A stretch of DNA of 64,000 bases, taken from the NCBI GenBank assembly GCA_027946365.1, contig JAPEUQ010000004.1, forward strand, positions 3,162,001 through 3,226,000, read 5' to 3'. Below the pieces are notes generated by a model. It did no database searches and was not told the DNA's origin. It saw only the letters and a program-made list of their open reading frames with translations. Below are positions 9,590 to 20,241 of the stretch, in pieces. Every line of letters begins with the position of its first letter. Positions within the stretch are counted from its first letter, which is position 1. The DNA comes from Kalmusia sp. IMI 367209 (taxonomy: Eukaryota; Ascomycota; Dothideomycetes; Pleosporales; Didymosphaeriaceae). The position numbers and the translations under genes were made by a program.

Positions 9590-12500
9590 TATGATGATTT
9601 TGGATCAGAGAAAACGATGATTGGACTGTTCTGTTGCTGATATTGAAGAGAAGAGGAGAAGCGGTTGCTGGTTTGTTGTGATGATTTCGAGGTGCTTTCG
9701 CTCCATCTTTATACCAATCACCAGTCCTTAGATCATTCAATTTTAAGTCTGAGGTTCCGCATCATTTCGTGATTTTCGGACGGAGAGTATGCGATGTGAA
9801 TAAGCATTTTGCGGTTTTGTCAGGAAGCTTACCATTGGAGTTACGCGCCCGTGGAGTTTCCGTACATTATTCCCAAAGCGGTTAGTCTGTTAGAGGCTTT
9901 GAAGAGTGCCGTAGCCAACGTACCCAGGATGAATACATTGACTCTGAATGAGTCCTTGTTTAATATGCCACAATCTCAAAGTGGATAGTTACGTCGTGAT
10001 GGATGATGATAGATGCAATGACAGACATGATAGGGAAGATCACACGCTGTCACGACAACCTCTATACCATGTCTCTGTTGGCGCCATACACCTGTGCGCT
10101 ACCATACAAATACCTTGAGGTTTCAAATTGATCTATCTAATTGTCATTTATTTACTGAAAAACAAAATTAGGGTTTTTCGCATGGTTATTTTCGTCAGTT
10201 ATAGTATCGTTGCATCCTTCAGGGGGGCTTACATTTCAAAAACACATGTAGTATTGGAGGAGACCAGCAAGAAATCAGCCTTTTTGCGTGCAGGATATCG
10301 CCTATCATATAGTTTCAGCCTGGTATCTTCACTTTGGTTGGATGACTCAATTCAAGAAATGAGCAATGGAACCGCTTCAATAATATTTCAACCCCAGAAT
10401 CCAACCAAGCGTGATTAAGTCCCACTCACAATGCTATCAGATTTCTTCATAATCGAAACGTCGTTGGCGGTTGTTCATGACATTTTGCTCAATTCTGTAA
10501 TCACTCTTGGACGGATGACGCATGGCGACCATCTTCCGAGCCGCGTGGAAAAAGTTTGCTAGAAATGATGAGGATGCACAACCGCATCTGAATATCATCT
10601 GAATATTAAAATAGGAGCTGCGCCATCGATCAACGTCCATATTTACTTGCTGATATCTTTGCAAGAAAGTCTGGATGCAGCTCAAGCTTCAATTAAAGGT
10701 GCCCAAAACCACGAATAGTCTCAGCTTACAGAGTTGGTTTATGATACCAACATATAGGGTTTCTTGATAGGTTGACGATATGTCTAGGCATGTCCCTGTA
10801 TTGGATAGTTGACAAATTCATGTTGACCTCTGCCATTCTCTATTCACAGCTCTTTACTATTGCTTGCTTTCACTGTAAAAAGATTTTCGCCGAAGAGAGC
10901 ATCAACTTTGACTACATTCACTTTTCCCAATGTTGAAGCAACACTTCATCGTGTCAGACTTTGGAGAAAACTCGACGCGGGCGTGCATTTCTTTGTCACT
11001 CACTGAATTGTATAGTGTACGATAATTGTTGCCACGCGTGTACCCACAATTACTCTGTTCGACTACATACGAGTCTTCTGTGGGTGTGCCCTGCCATCAC
11101 TAAAATATTGGCCTCCATGAATATTCTGAATAGTATTTGAAAGGCTAAGTTACATTTCACCATGCAGGTTTCTCCTTCACAAAGCCATTCCAATGAGCGG
11201 TGGGGCCTTTTCAAACATTTACGCCCTGCCGAACCACCCCATGAACCCGCTCTCATCGATGAATTCCAGATCAATTTTTCGTTACATTGCTTGAAGTCAA
11301 TCATCAACCATAGCTTCGACCAGACATATTCTCTAGCCTTCCTATCAATATCTTAGCTGGCTGATATTACCTCGCAAGCATCGTATCCAACACCAGCAAA
11401 GAAATCCGGTTCCTTTGTACTCGAGAGCTTCGCACACACAGTCGTTTCCTAGAACTTGATGGAAAATCAAGTATATTAAGCGAGATTGTAATTTGGAACT
11501 AGAGCTGTAGACGAGTTTAGACATCTAGGACTTCGTATTGCATCAATGTATGGAAAAAAAAGCCACCAGACACACGACGAGCAGTAGAATCTACACGATG
11601 GTAAACATAGTCTTGAGGTGGCGAAGGTGAAATTTGCGCAGAGGGCCAACAAGCCCCTGTCCTTGTACTTCCAACAACCTGCGATTGCAAGGCAAGACCG
11701 TTGGGGACCCTTCGGATGTTCTCCGTTTCGAGATGTCGTCACTCGTGTTGGCTCGCCCCCTTGAGGAAGAGTTTTATCAAAGATTTGCGCTACCCGACAA
11801 GTTTCGGGAGTCAAAGCTCTTTGCACTTATAGAACATGCCCTAGGGCTTAAGTCCGCGAGGCGTTGTCAAAAATGCGTCCACTAGCGAGGCCCGTTTCAT
11901 CCTGATCACAATTCTTTTCGGCCCGCAAAGTGTGTCGGTGTCGTCACACGTGGTTGACGGAGAGGCTAGCCGAAAACAGCTTAGAGGCTATTGCCATTAA
12001 TGGTCTAGAATCGTCAGCAGTGTGCATGAAGCTAGCCTACTCGAGAGTGACTTCGCGAAGAGCCTCAAGATATGTAGACGAGCTGTTGTTTACTCATATT
12101 CTTACAGAGCATATCATAGACGCCGATGTGAAACCCGCCAGTCATTTAAGACAATCTTGTGCAAAACATGAAGCTAAGTCGGAATTCCACCTCGCTGATG
12201 AAATCTAACACCTCCTTTCAAGCCACTCAGTCAGAAATACTATGTGTCTTTACCTTCATAAGGAATTGACTTTTTCCTAGATAATGTTATCGGTGTAGAC
12301 AAGATCAGGATGAGGCTCGAACAAAGTGGGTCTACGTACCCACTCTGCCGGCGCACTAGGACGACGATCGGATTTAAGGGTAGTTGACGTAGGCAACCCT
12401 TGAATTTCTTCGGAGCAAAACGGCGAGATTCGAAATCAAGACTCTAATGGCGAGTGTTGACATCGGCGAAGTAACGGCGAGCAGCAATGTTAAGAAGCGC

Positions 12501-12637
12501 ATACATACCGCCTTCGAAATAGCCATTTCACTTTCCCAACTCAACTATACACTACACTACTTATTCTTTCCTCGACCGTATCTGTCAGCACTAAGCTAGC
12601 GTCGTCACCATATCATACACTTTCGACAACCTCTATC
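9590..12637. other. 3.0-kb gene-poor stretch
   Basis: I find no supportable gene here. Open frames are under 120 codons, overlap on opposite strands, and show no domain, signal peptide or in-frame splicing to neighbours. The left ~150 bp should contain the SDR promoter and the right few hundred bp the ADH promoter, including the inverted repeat at 12325-12344. No terminal repeats or transposase remnants were recognised. Confidence 0.45.
12325..12344. repeat. 20-bp inverted repeat in ADH promoter
   Basis: Perfect 7-bp arms AGTGGGT and ACCCACT are separated by CTACGT. The element lies about 290 bp upstream of the alcohol dehydrogenase ATG. Its size and spacing suit a dimeric regulator, but no factor is identified. 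Confidence 0.5.
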
Positions 12638-13702
12638 ATGGCCTCTACATCTGCGCAAACGTTCGAAGGATGGGTCGCCCACGACGCGTCAGCGGCACAG
12701 GGTAACATGAAGTGGGGTGACTACGAGCCCAAGCCCTTCGAAGAAACCGATATCGAGTTGGACATCACGCACTGCGGTGTCTGCGGCAGCGATTTGCACA
12801 CACTCTCCAGTGGCTGGGGTCCCTCAGACTACCCTCTCGTTGTTGGCCACGAGATCATCGGCCATGTATCCCGCGTCGGAAGCGCTGTGAAGGATATGAA
12901 GATGGGAGACCGTGTCGGCATTGGCGCACAGAGCGGAAGCTGCCTGAGCTGCAAGCGTTGCGACAACGGCATGGAAACGCAGTGCAAGAAGGGCACAAAC
13001 ACTTACAACTCAAAATATCCCAACGGCGGCAAGTCATTCGGCGGATACGCAAAGAAGTGGCGAGGACCTGGTGCCTACGCTGTTCACATTCCGGACGCCT
13101 TGCCTTCTGAAATCGCGGCTCCTATGCTTTGCGGTGGCGTCACGGTTTACAACCCATTGATCGCAAATGGAGCTGGACCTGGCAAACGCGTTGGTGTTGT
13201 CGGCATCGGTGGACTAGGTCATTTTGCGATCATGTTTGCAAAGGCTTTGAAGTGCGACAAAGTCGTTGCCATCTCTCGCTCGTCAAGCAAGAAGGAAGAT
13301 GCGCTCAAGCTTGGAGCTGATGAGTTCATTGCCACTGGCGAGGATCCCGAATGGTTCACCAAGAATGCTGATTGCGTCGACATAATCATTTCTACCGTCT
13401 CTGGCCCCGGTCTCCAGGTTGCCCAGTATCTTAATCTTCTCGATGTCAACGGTATCATGGTGCAAGTCGGCGCACCTGAGGATCCTTTACCGTCATTCCC
13501 TGCGTTCCCTCTCATCTTGAAGAACTTGAAGCTGGGAGGAAGCTTGATCGGAACAAGGCAGCATATCAAGGATATGCTGGCGTTGGCCGCCAAACAGGAT
13601 ATTAAGTCATGGGTTCAGGTCAGGCCTATGGCGGATGCCAACCAGGTCCTCATCGACTTCGAGGATGGAAAGCCGAGGTACCGTTATGTATTGGCGAACT
13701 GA
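12638..13702 (+). CDS. Zinc-dependent NADP alcohol dehydrogenase, ADH6/cinnamyl-alcohol-dehydrogenase type
   Basis: A single exon encodes 354 aa. Catalytic-zinc residues sit in THCGVCGSDLH and GHEIIGHV. The structural-zinc loop is CLSCKRCDNGMETQC (Cx2Cx2Cx7C). The cofactor fold shows VGIGGLGHFA followed by ISRSSSKKEDA, where Ser/Arg after the second strand favours NADPH over NADH. ADH6-type enzymes reduce a wide range of aliphatic and aromatic aldehydes in the cytosol, contributing to aldehyde detoxification and fusel-alcohol metabolism. The length matches the family (~355-360 aa). The gene stands alone, with large gaps on both sides. Confidence 0.94.
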   Translation: MASTSAQTFEGWVAHDASAAQGNMKWGDYEPKPFEETDIELDITHCGVCGSDLHTLSSGWGPSDYPLVVGHEIIGHVSRVGSAVKDMKMGDRVGIGAQSGSCLSCKRCDNGMETQCKKGTNTYNSKYPNGGKSFGGYAKKWRGPGAYAVHIPDALPSEIAAPMLCGGVTVYNPLIANGAGPGKRVGVVGIGGLGHFAIMFAKALKCDKVVAISRSSSKKEDALKLGADEFIATGEDPEWFTKNADCVDIIISTVSGPGLQVAQYLNLLDVNGIMVQVGAPEDPLPSFPAFPLILKNLKLGGSLIGTRQHIKDMLALAAKQDIKSWVQVRPMADANQVLIDFEDGKPRYRYVLAN

Positions 13703-15175
13703 TTGAGATGAGACAGCTTGGAGTTTGGGTGATTGGGGCTGTTGTTTTGAGGAGATACCATAAGAACGTTAAAGTATAGTAGATGATAGCCTGTATTCAA
13801 GTGCAACATTGACATTCACCGTGCCTTGTACATGCCCCAGAGCTATCTATACTACCTGTGCGCGGTAAAAATGGCATTAAATTGTCAGCCTGAATGATGG
13901 CAAGAGCCCTTGGTAAGTAAAAGCTTGCTGGCATGTCAAACCTCTCGTGTCGGCTAAACTTCAAGGATTGCTTCAGCCTTTGCTGGCAACTCCACATCAC
14001 AGCTGTCAGCACCAGTCCGAATAAAAAGTACTTACTTCTTGCGGTCCCACACATTATAGATGTGCTCCAACAGGGTTTTTCCTTTTTACTCGAACATAAT
14101 CTATCGGGAATAGCAGGGGAACATGGCTTTCAAGACTGATATTAGAGCGCTAGCATAACAACACAAAACTGAACGACGCGAGTGCAAGCCCCATGAACGC
14201 AGAAATAGCTATTAAAATCTCTGAGATTGCCCTTATTGATCAATTAGATTGATGCTGCCGGCAGTGCACTCGTCCTAACCACGCCGCAGTGGGAGCGAAG
14301 AAGCGTATTTGTACACTCATTCAAGCAAACCTCGGGCAGCTCGTCTCTGGTCCTCGTGGAGTATGCTGTAAAGTATGTCGTTATCAGAAAGGTCATCAAT
14401 GAACACCTTGATACAATACTACAAACAGTTTTTAGGCATCTACTACAGTTGAGTATACCCAGTGATAGCTACTAGGCATCTAGTGCTTGATGTGGATAAT
14501 GGGCGGCAAAGCCGTATCTATACGTCCCCGAGTAGAGCTTACGCTCTCGGTGCTGCCCGGATAACAGCTAATCGCTGGCTAACGTAGAACGTATAGGTTA
14601 GAAAAATGACCGTGGATGACTATACTCTTGTCGCCGTCATTCTAAGTACAGCAGGTGATGAGGGACCGACAACGAATCCTAGGAGATGAGTGATCGTGGT
14701 TATCGTGGGCGACATTCTCAATAGATGCAGATAAAGCGATGGAATTTTTTGGTAGTATTAGAAATGATATATACACACTAGAAAATACGTACACTAGGGA
14801 ACACCAAAATTCGTTAATGGATGGGCAGATACGCAGTCCTATATCGGAATACTTGGCTCACAATCTGCATCCGGCCTTTTAGCTTAATAAGAATTGCGTG
14901 CAAGACTTGTATTTGAAGTGAGGGCATCTTGAAAATCACAGATTTGAGCTTTGTCTACATGACCAATAGCTTCAGCATGTACTAGGAAGCTCCAAAAAGT
15001 AGCACGTGATTACACAATTCGCACTCTCACCGCTCCTGACTTCACTTCACTATTGAGACTGAGACAGAGAGCGGCCCTCGGCTTTTAGAATCAACACCCG
15101 CAACTCTGGCAAACGACCTCTCTCACCCTTTCCTGATCACGCCGAACTCAACCCGCCTTCATCAACGATTCAACA
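13703..15175. other. Intergenic region, 1.5 kb
   Basis: No gene is supported. The right end is the promoter of the next gene and contains CACGTGAT at 15003-15010. The middle has scattered short imperfect hairpins (for example near 14528-14550) without a pattern I can interpret. Confidence 0.45.
15003..15010. promoter_or_regulatory. CACGTGAT-type E-box
   Basis: This lies 166 bp upstream of the ATG at 15176 and matches the 8-mer at 3200, 18191 and 46510. Function is inferred from the motif only. Confidence 0.35.
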
Positions 15176-16181
15176 ATGTCTGAACGTGTTAAGCAAACAT
15201 GGGTGGAGTTGGAGCTCGTACCATTCCTCAACACCGTGTTTGGCCCGTCGCCGGCATCTCAGCCGCCGAAGTGGGAGGCCGAAATCGCGCGTGCTGAGAG
15301 CCGTATCAATACCATCGCAAGTACCTCGCATCTTGTTTTCTTTGCCAGTCACTCACAATCGTACAGCGCAACTATAATGACAGCATCATCAATGTCGACC
15401 GCATCCGCCTTGCACTTATGGCCTCACCGAACCTCGACGCTGAGGACTGCTCGCAGGCTGCCTCGGTTGTCAGTGACCATGAGCTCGTCCTCACCCTACT
15501 TGTGCGCCACGCCATCACCCACGGCCCATACCCGCTCTTTTCCTTGGGCGTCAACAAGAATCCAGATGCGATGAGGGAGCGGGAGCTCATCCGTCAGAAA
15601 GGCTTCAAACTTCCAAACATGATCAAGTCTAGCAAGAAGTAACTTATGCCAATTCGCTCACTTCAAGGTCGCTAATTGTCCACAGGGGTCGCAACGGCGG
15701 CGGCGCAAACTATGCGCGTGCTCACAATCAAGGTTCTCATAATCGCGATCAAGGTCTCCTGCATGCGTATGGTGGAGGATCGCTGGTCCCGCAGTTCATC
15801 GCCCCAGCCAACGCTGCCGCATACAATCAGAATATGGCCTACAATGCTACCCCGATGTGGTACCCTGGCTACGTCTCCAGCAACGAGTCATACAAGAATG
15901 CGAATGATCAAGAGTACTATGGGTTCGGCGGTCCAGTTCAGTCTACTGTAGACAACGCGCAGGTGGCTTCGTCAATGGCGTATCCTTCGGACGGTCCAGC
16001 ATACACGAGTCCAGCCACCATGCACGTTCAGTCGCCTAGTCCACAAGGTCGTCTCTTGTCGGAAGCGCCTGTATTTATCCCAGGCGCCTCAGCGCACAAG
16101 ACTTTGCACGCTGCGCCTGAGTTCATTCCCGGTGCACGTGAGCATAAGACCCTCTCCATGACCGGTGAGCGAATCTGGTAG
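15176..16181 (+). CDS. Uncharacterised 302-aa protein with tandem APxFIPGA repeat (PAM2-like)
   Basis: Exons 15176-15316, 15367-15638 and 15686-16181 join in frame. The first intron (50 nt) keeps the frame open only if it starts GCAAGT at 15317, a GC-AG intron; the nearby GT would lead to a stop within four codons. I do not recognise the family. The N-terminal ~135 residues look helical and ordered (MSERVKQTWVELELVPFLN; SIINVDRIRLALMAS). A Gly/Asn/Tyr-rich middle follows. At the C-terminus a 16-residue unit occurs twice back to back (about 265-280 and 281-296), with cores APVFIPGA and APEFIPGA, each followed by HKTL. The core resembles the second half of the PAM2 peptide (AxxFxP) that binds the MLLE domain of poly(A)-binding protein, suggesting a role in mRNA fate; this is inference. 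Confidence 0.78.
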
Positions 16182-17533
16182 ACTGTTCAAAGTGGGTCAG
16201 CTTTCTAGGGCGTGCATATGTTTGCGCTCTTGGTCGAAATGGAGCTACAAAATCAGTTGACGGTAATGAGCGATGCTACAGGTGAACTGGGTGCCTACAG
16301 CCTTTCTCAGAACAGAGTGGAGTACTGAATATGGCTTCGGTGTGGTGATTCAGAGACAGATACTAAATAACAATTTCATGACTAAAGGCCTTGTCTCATG
16401 GTGTGATGTATGAATGTCTGCGACGTGTCTCTCATTGGGCTTCCAGATTTTTGCCAGCTAGCTTCTTTAGTCCTAGCGCCTCCCTTCCTTTACAGAAACT
16501 AACACGATATTATCACATCGCCATCTATCAGTTAAGTAGTGAACAATTGGGGTTCTCGCATGTCTTTTCTTTTGCTCCCGCATTTCCGATGCCTTGCCGC
16601 TACGGAACCTCACAATGAAACACGCTCAGTATGACGCAGCGTTATAGTCTATGACAATTTTCAAGGAAATAGCCAACATCTTCCTACTACTATCTGTTCT
16701 AGCATCTCAATTGCGTTCGATCTTCGTTGTCCCATCCTAAATATTACATACGACTACCACAGCTTTTGTTCGTTACGTACACGGAAACACATGGGGTCAA
16801 TAAGCGCGTACACCTTACCAGACTCGATCTGGGGAGCTTACCGTGCATATAGGGTCGAAGACGTGAGCATAATATACTTCAATAGTTTTCAGTGGGCCTA
16901 GAGAACTGTATGCAATAATAAAGCGTACACTTCGCCCGAGTTAGCATAATCGCATCGCACAAGAAGCGCTTTTTTTTTGTTGTGTGTGATGTGGCTCTGT
17001 GGCACCATAAGATCGCTGCGAGGCTGATCCTATTTGCAGACTTCCAATCATTTGGAGAGCCAAGTGTAGAAATAATACCTTTTCTGAGATGTCTCAGTAT
17101 TGACTGTAGTGAGATAATAGTCTAACTTCTAATATCCGTAAGAGGAGTGCCTAATACAAACCCTTATTCGTTCTTGAGATGCTGTTCAATTAACACTACG
17201 TGCAACAAGAGGGGCTATTGGCTGGCATTGCATGCTCACTTTAGTCTGCAATCTACTCCGTAAGCTCAATTACCTACGAAGGATTGAGAAGATGCTAGGG
17301 CGATGCACAATATTTCTGGTTTGGTGCTGGTTGGAAGGGTAGCTTCTTGGGTGCTCGCCTTATGTATGGACGTGCAACCTTCACATTTCACAGTGTTACA
17401 CTAAGACGCTAGGTCAGCATCAGCCTGATTGCCTCTTCAAGTATATATTTGTCGTCAAGTTGGTACTTGCTCTGAACACCAGCCCGCTCAAAGCACAACT
17501 TTCCGTACAAATCCAAAGACCCTTTTTCCAACA
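16182..17533. other. Intergenic region, 1.35 kb
   Basis: No gene is supported. A T9 run occurs near 16970. The last ~150 bp should hold the promoter of the small secreted protein gene. No repeats or RNA genes are recognised. Confidence 0.45.
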
Positions 17534-17978
17534 ATGCATTTCAATATCATCTCCGTCCTCGTCCTAGGCATTGCGGCCTTTTCCACTGGCGCGGCCGCAT
17601 GCGCCAACCCTGGTAGTCCTTGCAATGGAAACGAGGCACCTACTTGCAGGTGCAATGCAGGGCAAGTTGTACGTTCCGTCCTTTCTCGTAGCATCAACAG
17701 AGAGACAAAACGATTTCATATTGAACCGACTACGCGTTCGTCCATTCCACTGTTCTCTGCACATACTAACAATTTTCTTGTGCAGATGGTTTGCGGATAC
17801 AGCTCCTGTAAGTCGACAATATACATAGGAAAACGTTCGCCCGTGCAGGGAGACCTGCAAGGCCCACTCTCACGAAGATACTGACATAGTTTGGTTAGTC
17901 GGTCGTCAGTGGATCGTCCAGAAGGATTGCCCCAAGAATGGTAACAATCTTCAGTGTGTAGAGGGGCACTGCAATTGA
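17534..17978 (+). CDS. Small cysteine-rich secreted protein; 3' reading frame uncertain
   Basis: Exon 1 (17534-17668, 45 codons) encodes a signal peptide (MHFNIISVLVLGIAAFSTGA) and the first four cysteines (CANPGSPC, CRC). A 117-nt intron with a CTAAC branch site leads to exon 2 at 17786 (MVCGYSS). A second short intron, 17808-17848, would open exon 3 at 17849. As written, exon 3 then reads a frame that stops at 17887. The alternative frame, one base over, stays open to a TGA at 17976-17978 and adds four evenly spaced cysteines (ETCK, DCPK, LQCV, HCN). A missing G in the GGG at 17848-17850 would explain this. The small size, leader and cysteine spacing fit a secreted effector-like protein, but no function can be assigned. 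Confidence 0.5.
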
Positions 17979-18190
17979 GCAGGACTTGATGACATCTTGT
18001 GGGGGGCGTTAGCAGAGAACAGGTGGTCGGAGCACTCGATTGTGTTCGAGAAAGAGGCGATTTGTGGACAACATGGAGTGAATTTTTAGATACTATAGGC
18101 TTTGATAAAATGAACCAACTACGTCTCTCTTTAAATACCTTGTCATTGATATCTGTAATCTTACCTGGATCATGATGACCCAATATGATG

Positions 18191-18198
18191 CACGTGAT
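18191..18198. promoter_or_regulatory. CACGTGAT-type E-box
   Basis: This lies 150 bp upstream of the ATG at 18348 and shares its last base with the inverted repeat at 18198. It is one of four copies of this 8-mer found in promoters in the window. Confidence 0.35.
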
Positions 18199-18224
18199 AG
18201 CGCGTCTGTAGAACGCACGCGCTA
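18198..18224. repeat. 27-bp inverted repeat upstream of F-box-like gene
   Basis: Perfect 8-bp arms TAGCGCGT and ACGCGCTA flank an 11-nt spacer. The outer bases GTGA and TCAC extend the symmetry if two bases are bulged. It lies about 125 bp upstream of the start codon, where a dimeric activator or repressor would sit. Confidence 0.5.
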
Positions 18225-18347
18225 CGTCACATTCTTTTGCTATATTAGCTCGCCCCGCAGCTATCAACACTCAATGCTCGCCCTCAACCTTCATTGTGCA
18301 CGCCACAAGACTTCCACCAACCACAACTTGTACGGCTAGTCTCAACA

Positions 18348-19754
18348 ATGGTCCTGACGTAAATTCCCCTCCGATACTACAGCTGCGTGCACTGACAAGA
18401 ATGCAGGCGAGCGGGCAGAAAGCGTTTGCTTAACAAAACTTCCGGTGTCATCGATGACGGCACGCAAGCGGCGAAGAAAATGAAGACGTCGCACAAGACA
18501 AGTACGATTCCGGCGCTATTCGCCTCACAGCGAAATCGGCCAGAGAAGACGAAATCGTTTGCGGAACATTCTGGAGATGAGGTAGTTGATTTGTCGGAAA
18601 TTGAAGCAGAAGAGGATCAACACCGGCGTCGAAGACGTGTAGTTACGAAAGGCAAGACCCTTCTGGATATGCCAGCAGGTGAGTAGTTTACCTCCGCTAG
18701 CTTGATTTTCAGATTAAGATTTTATTTTTGCAGAAATCCGTAACCGTATCTACCAATACGCTTCAGAACAAGACTCTTTCCAAAACTGGTACTCTCCTGT
18801 TCCACTCATCTCTCATCATGATTGTGCAAGCCAATGGTCGATGCCAGTACTCGAGATCTCGGCACGCAAATTTTTTGGTCTCACACAGACCTGCAGGCAG
18901 ATCCGGAAAGAGTACCGGCCCATCTGGTTGCGCAATGCCAGTGTCCGCCTAGAATTCTGCGATTTCTCCCTCTACATCCACACTTTCTATGGCTGCAGAC
19001 CTGACTATTATCATGAGAACTCACCGAGATTGCTACAGATCTCTCACGACCACGACATTCATGAGGTGTCCAATCTCTTCCCGTTACTTTGCATGCGTGT
19101 AGCTTGTGGTACCTTCAAAGTTGAGATTTTTCCACAGTTAAGAATGGGCTATGGACTGCAGATTACCCTGAAGGCTGTAGTATCTGCGTCGGGGCCTTAG
19201 AAGATGGGAATGTCGATGCCGAGACACTTCAACAATTCGGATGTCCGCATGAAGAGTACCATCGCAAAAAGTTTGCAGACTCGATGTTCGAGGAAGAATA
19301 CCGCTACCTTCCGTCTTTGAACAGATTCTTGAATCACAGCGATCCCAAATGGCTCCACGATATTCAGACACAAGGCGTCTGCGGCACCAAGTTAGATTGG
19401 ACTGATAGCGACTACGAGACGCCAATGGTCTCCATTCGTTTGAGGCCTTCCAGTGATATCGCCTCCGAGACACATGAGAACAAAAGCGTGGAGGAGGCTG
19501 CCCGAGGCTACATTACAAGCCGAGGACTCGAGGACATCTTCTTTTTAAATTTCGAATTGGTCATTTCAGCTCACAAAAACTTAGCTGGATATGGACACGC
19601 TCTCACGGAGGTCTACTATGAGTTTGATTTCGCATCAGTGTCAACATCTCACTATGACAGCAGTGAGAGGGAACGTATGATAGAACAACATCAGTGTATT
19701 GGCGTGAATGGATTCTACAGAGCAATCACCGCAATGCAAGTTATATGTACATAG
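18348..19754 (+). pseudogene. F-box-like protein gene with an apparent one-base frameshift
   Basis: Exons 18348-18358, 18407-18678 and 18734 onward join in frame. A basic, disordered N-terminus leads to LLDMPAEIRNRIYQYAS, the signature of the large fungal F-box-like (2EXR-type) families, followed by FFGLTQTCRQIRKEYRPIWL. These proteins are thought to be substrate-binding parts of SCF ubiquitin ligases, though most are untested. The frame fails near 19127-19131, a run of five T: upstream reads to a stop at 19200, while the natural continuation (WTADYPEGCSIC, then 180 more residues to 19754) is one base out. One extra T would join them. A 41-nt intron using the weak donor GTGTAG at about 19097 and the acceptor CAG at 19137 would also restore frame but lacks a branch site. 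Either a decayed allele or an assembly error. Confidence 0.65.
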
Positions 19755-20241
19755 CATTCCAACAAAGATGTTGTATTAGCTCAAGCCCACTTTCTGCCTT
19801 CTATCTGTTCAAGTGATTCCCACAGGGAGGTTAATGAAGAATAATTTGACAAATACTTCGACGTATCTATAAATGCCGACTTTTTAAGCACCTGCTCATA
19901 TTTTGTGAACACATTATCTGGTTTGACACATTGACTGAGTATATGTTCAACATCTGACAAGTACAAACATATAGCATGGAAGCAATATCTCAAATCTTTT
20001 CACAGTGCCAACTAGAATGCAACTCGCATTAGTCTGAAGTTTTTGCTCAACCTATTGACATAGTAGCATAACATATCACATATTTATCTGGTTCATATCC
20101 TCTATATTGCTAGGCGCAGAGAAAGCTGAATCGTGTAGATAGAAATGCCTAGTAGTAAAGCTTAAAGATCTGACTACTTCATGTAGAAAGAGAATGGACG
20201 ACCTGTCACACTATTCCTCTTTGTATTATATACCCTTTCTA
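19755..20241. other. Convergent intergenic region
   Basis: This 487-bp AT-rich stretch lies between the 3' ends of the F-box-like gene and the small cysteine-rich gene. No supportable coding region. Confidence 0.45.

Larger units (their letters stand above)
17979..18347. other. Promoter region of F-box-like gene
   Basis: This 369-bp region contains CACGTGAT at 18191-18198, abutting an inverted repeat at 18198-18224. Nothing coding is seen. Confidence 0.5.

Noticed and set aside
11476..11826. 116-codon minus-strand frame in the gene-poor stretch, overlapping an 83-codon plus-strand frame
   Set aside because: Composition is Arg/Cys/Ser-rich without a domain, and both strands are open, as expected by chance.
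14528..14550. Imperfect hairpin around GAGCTTACGCTC
   Set aside because: The arms are only 4 bp with bulges, so it is not distinguishable from chance.
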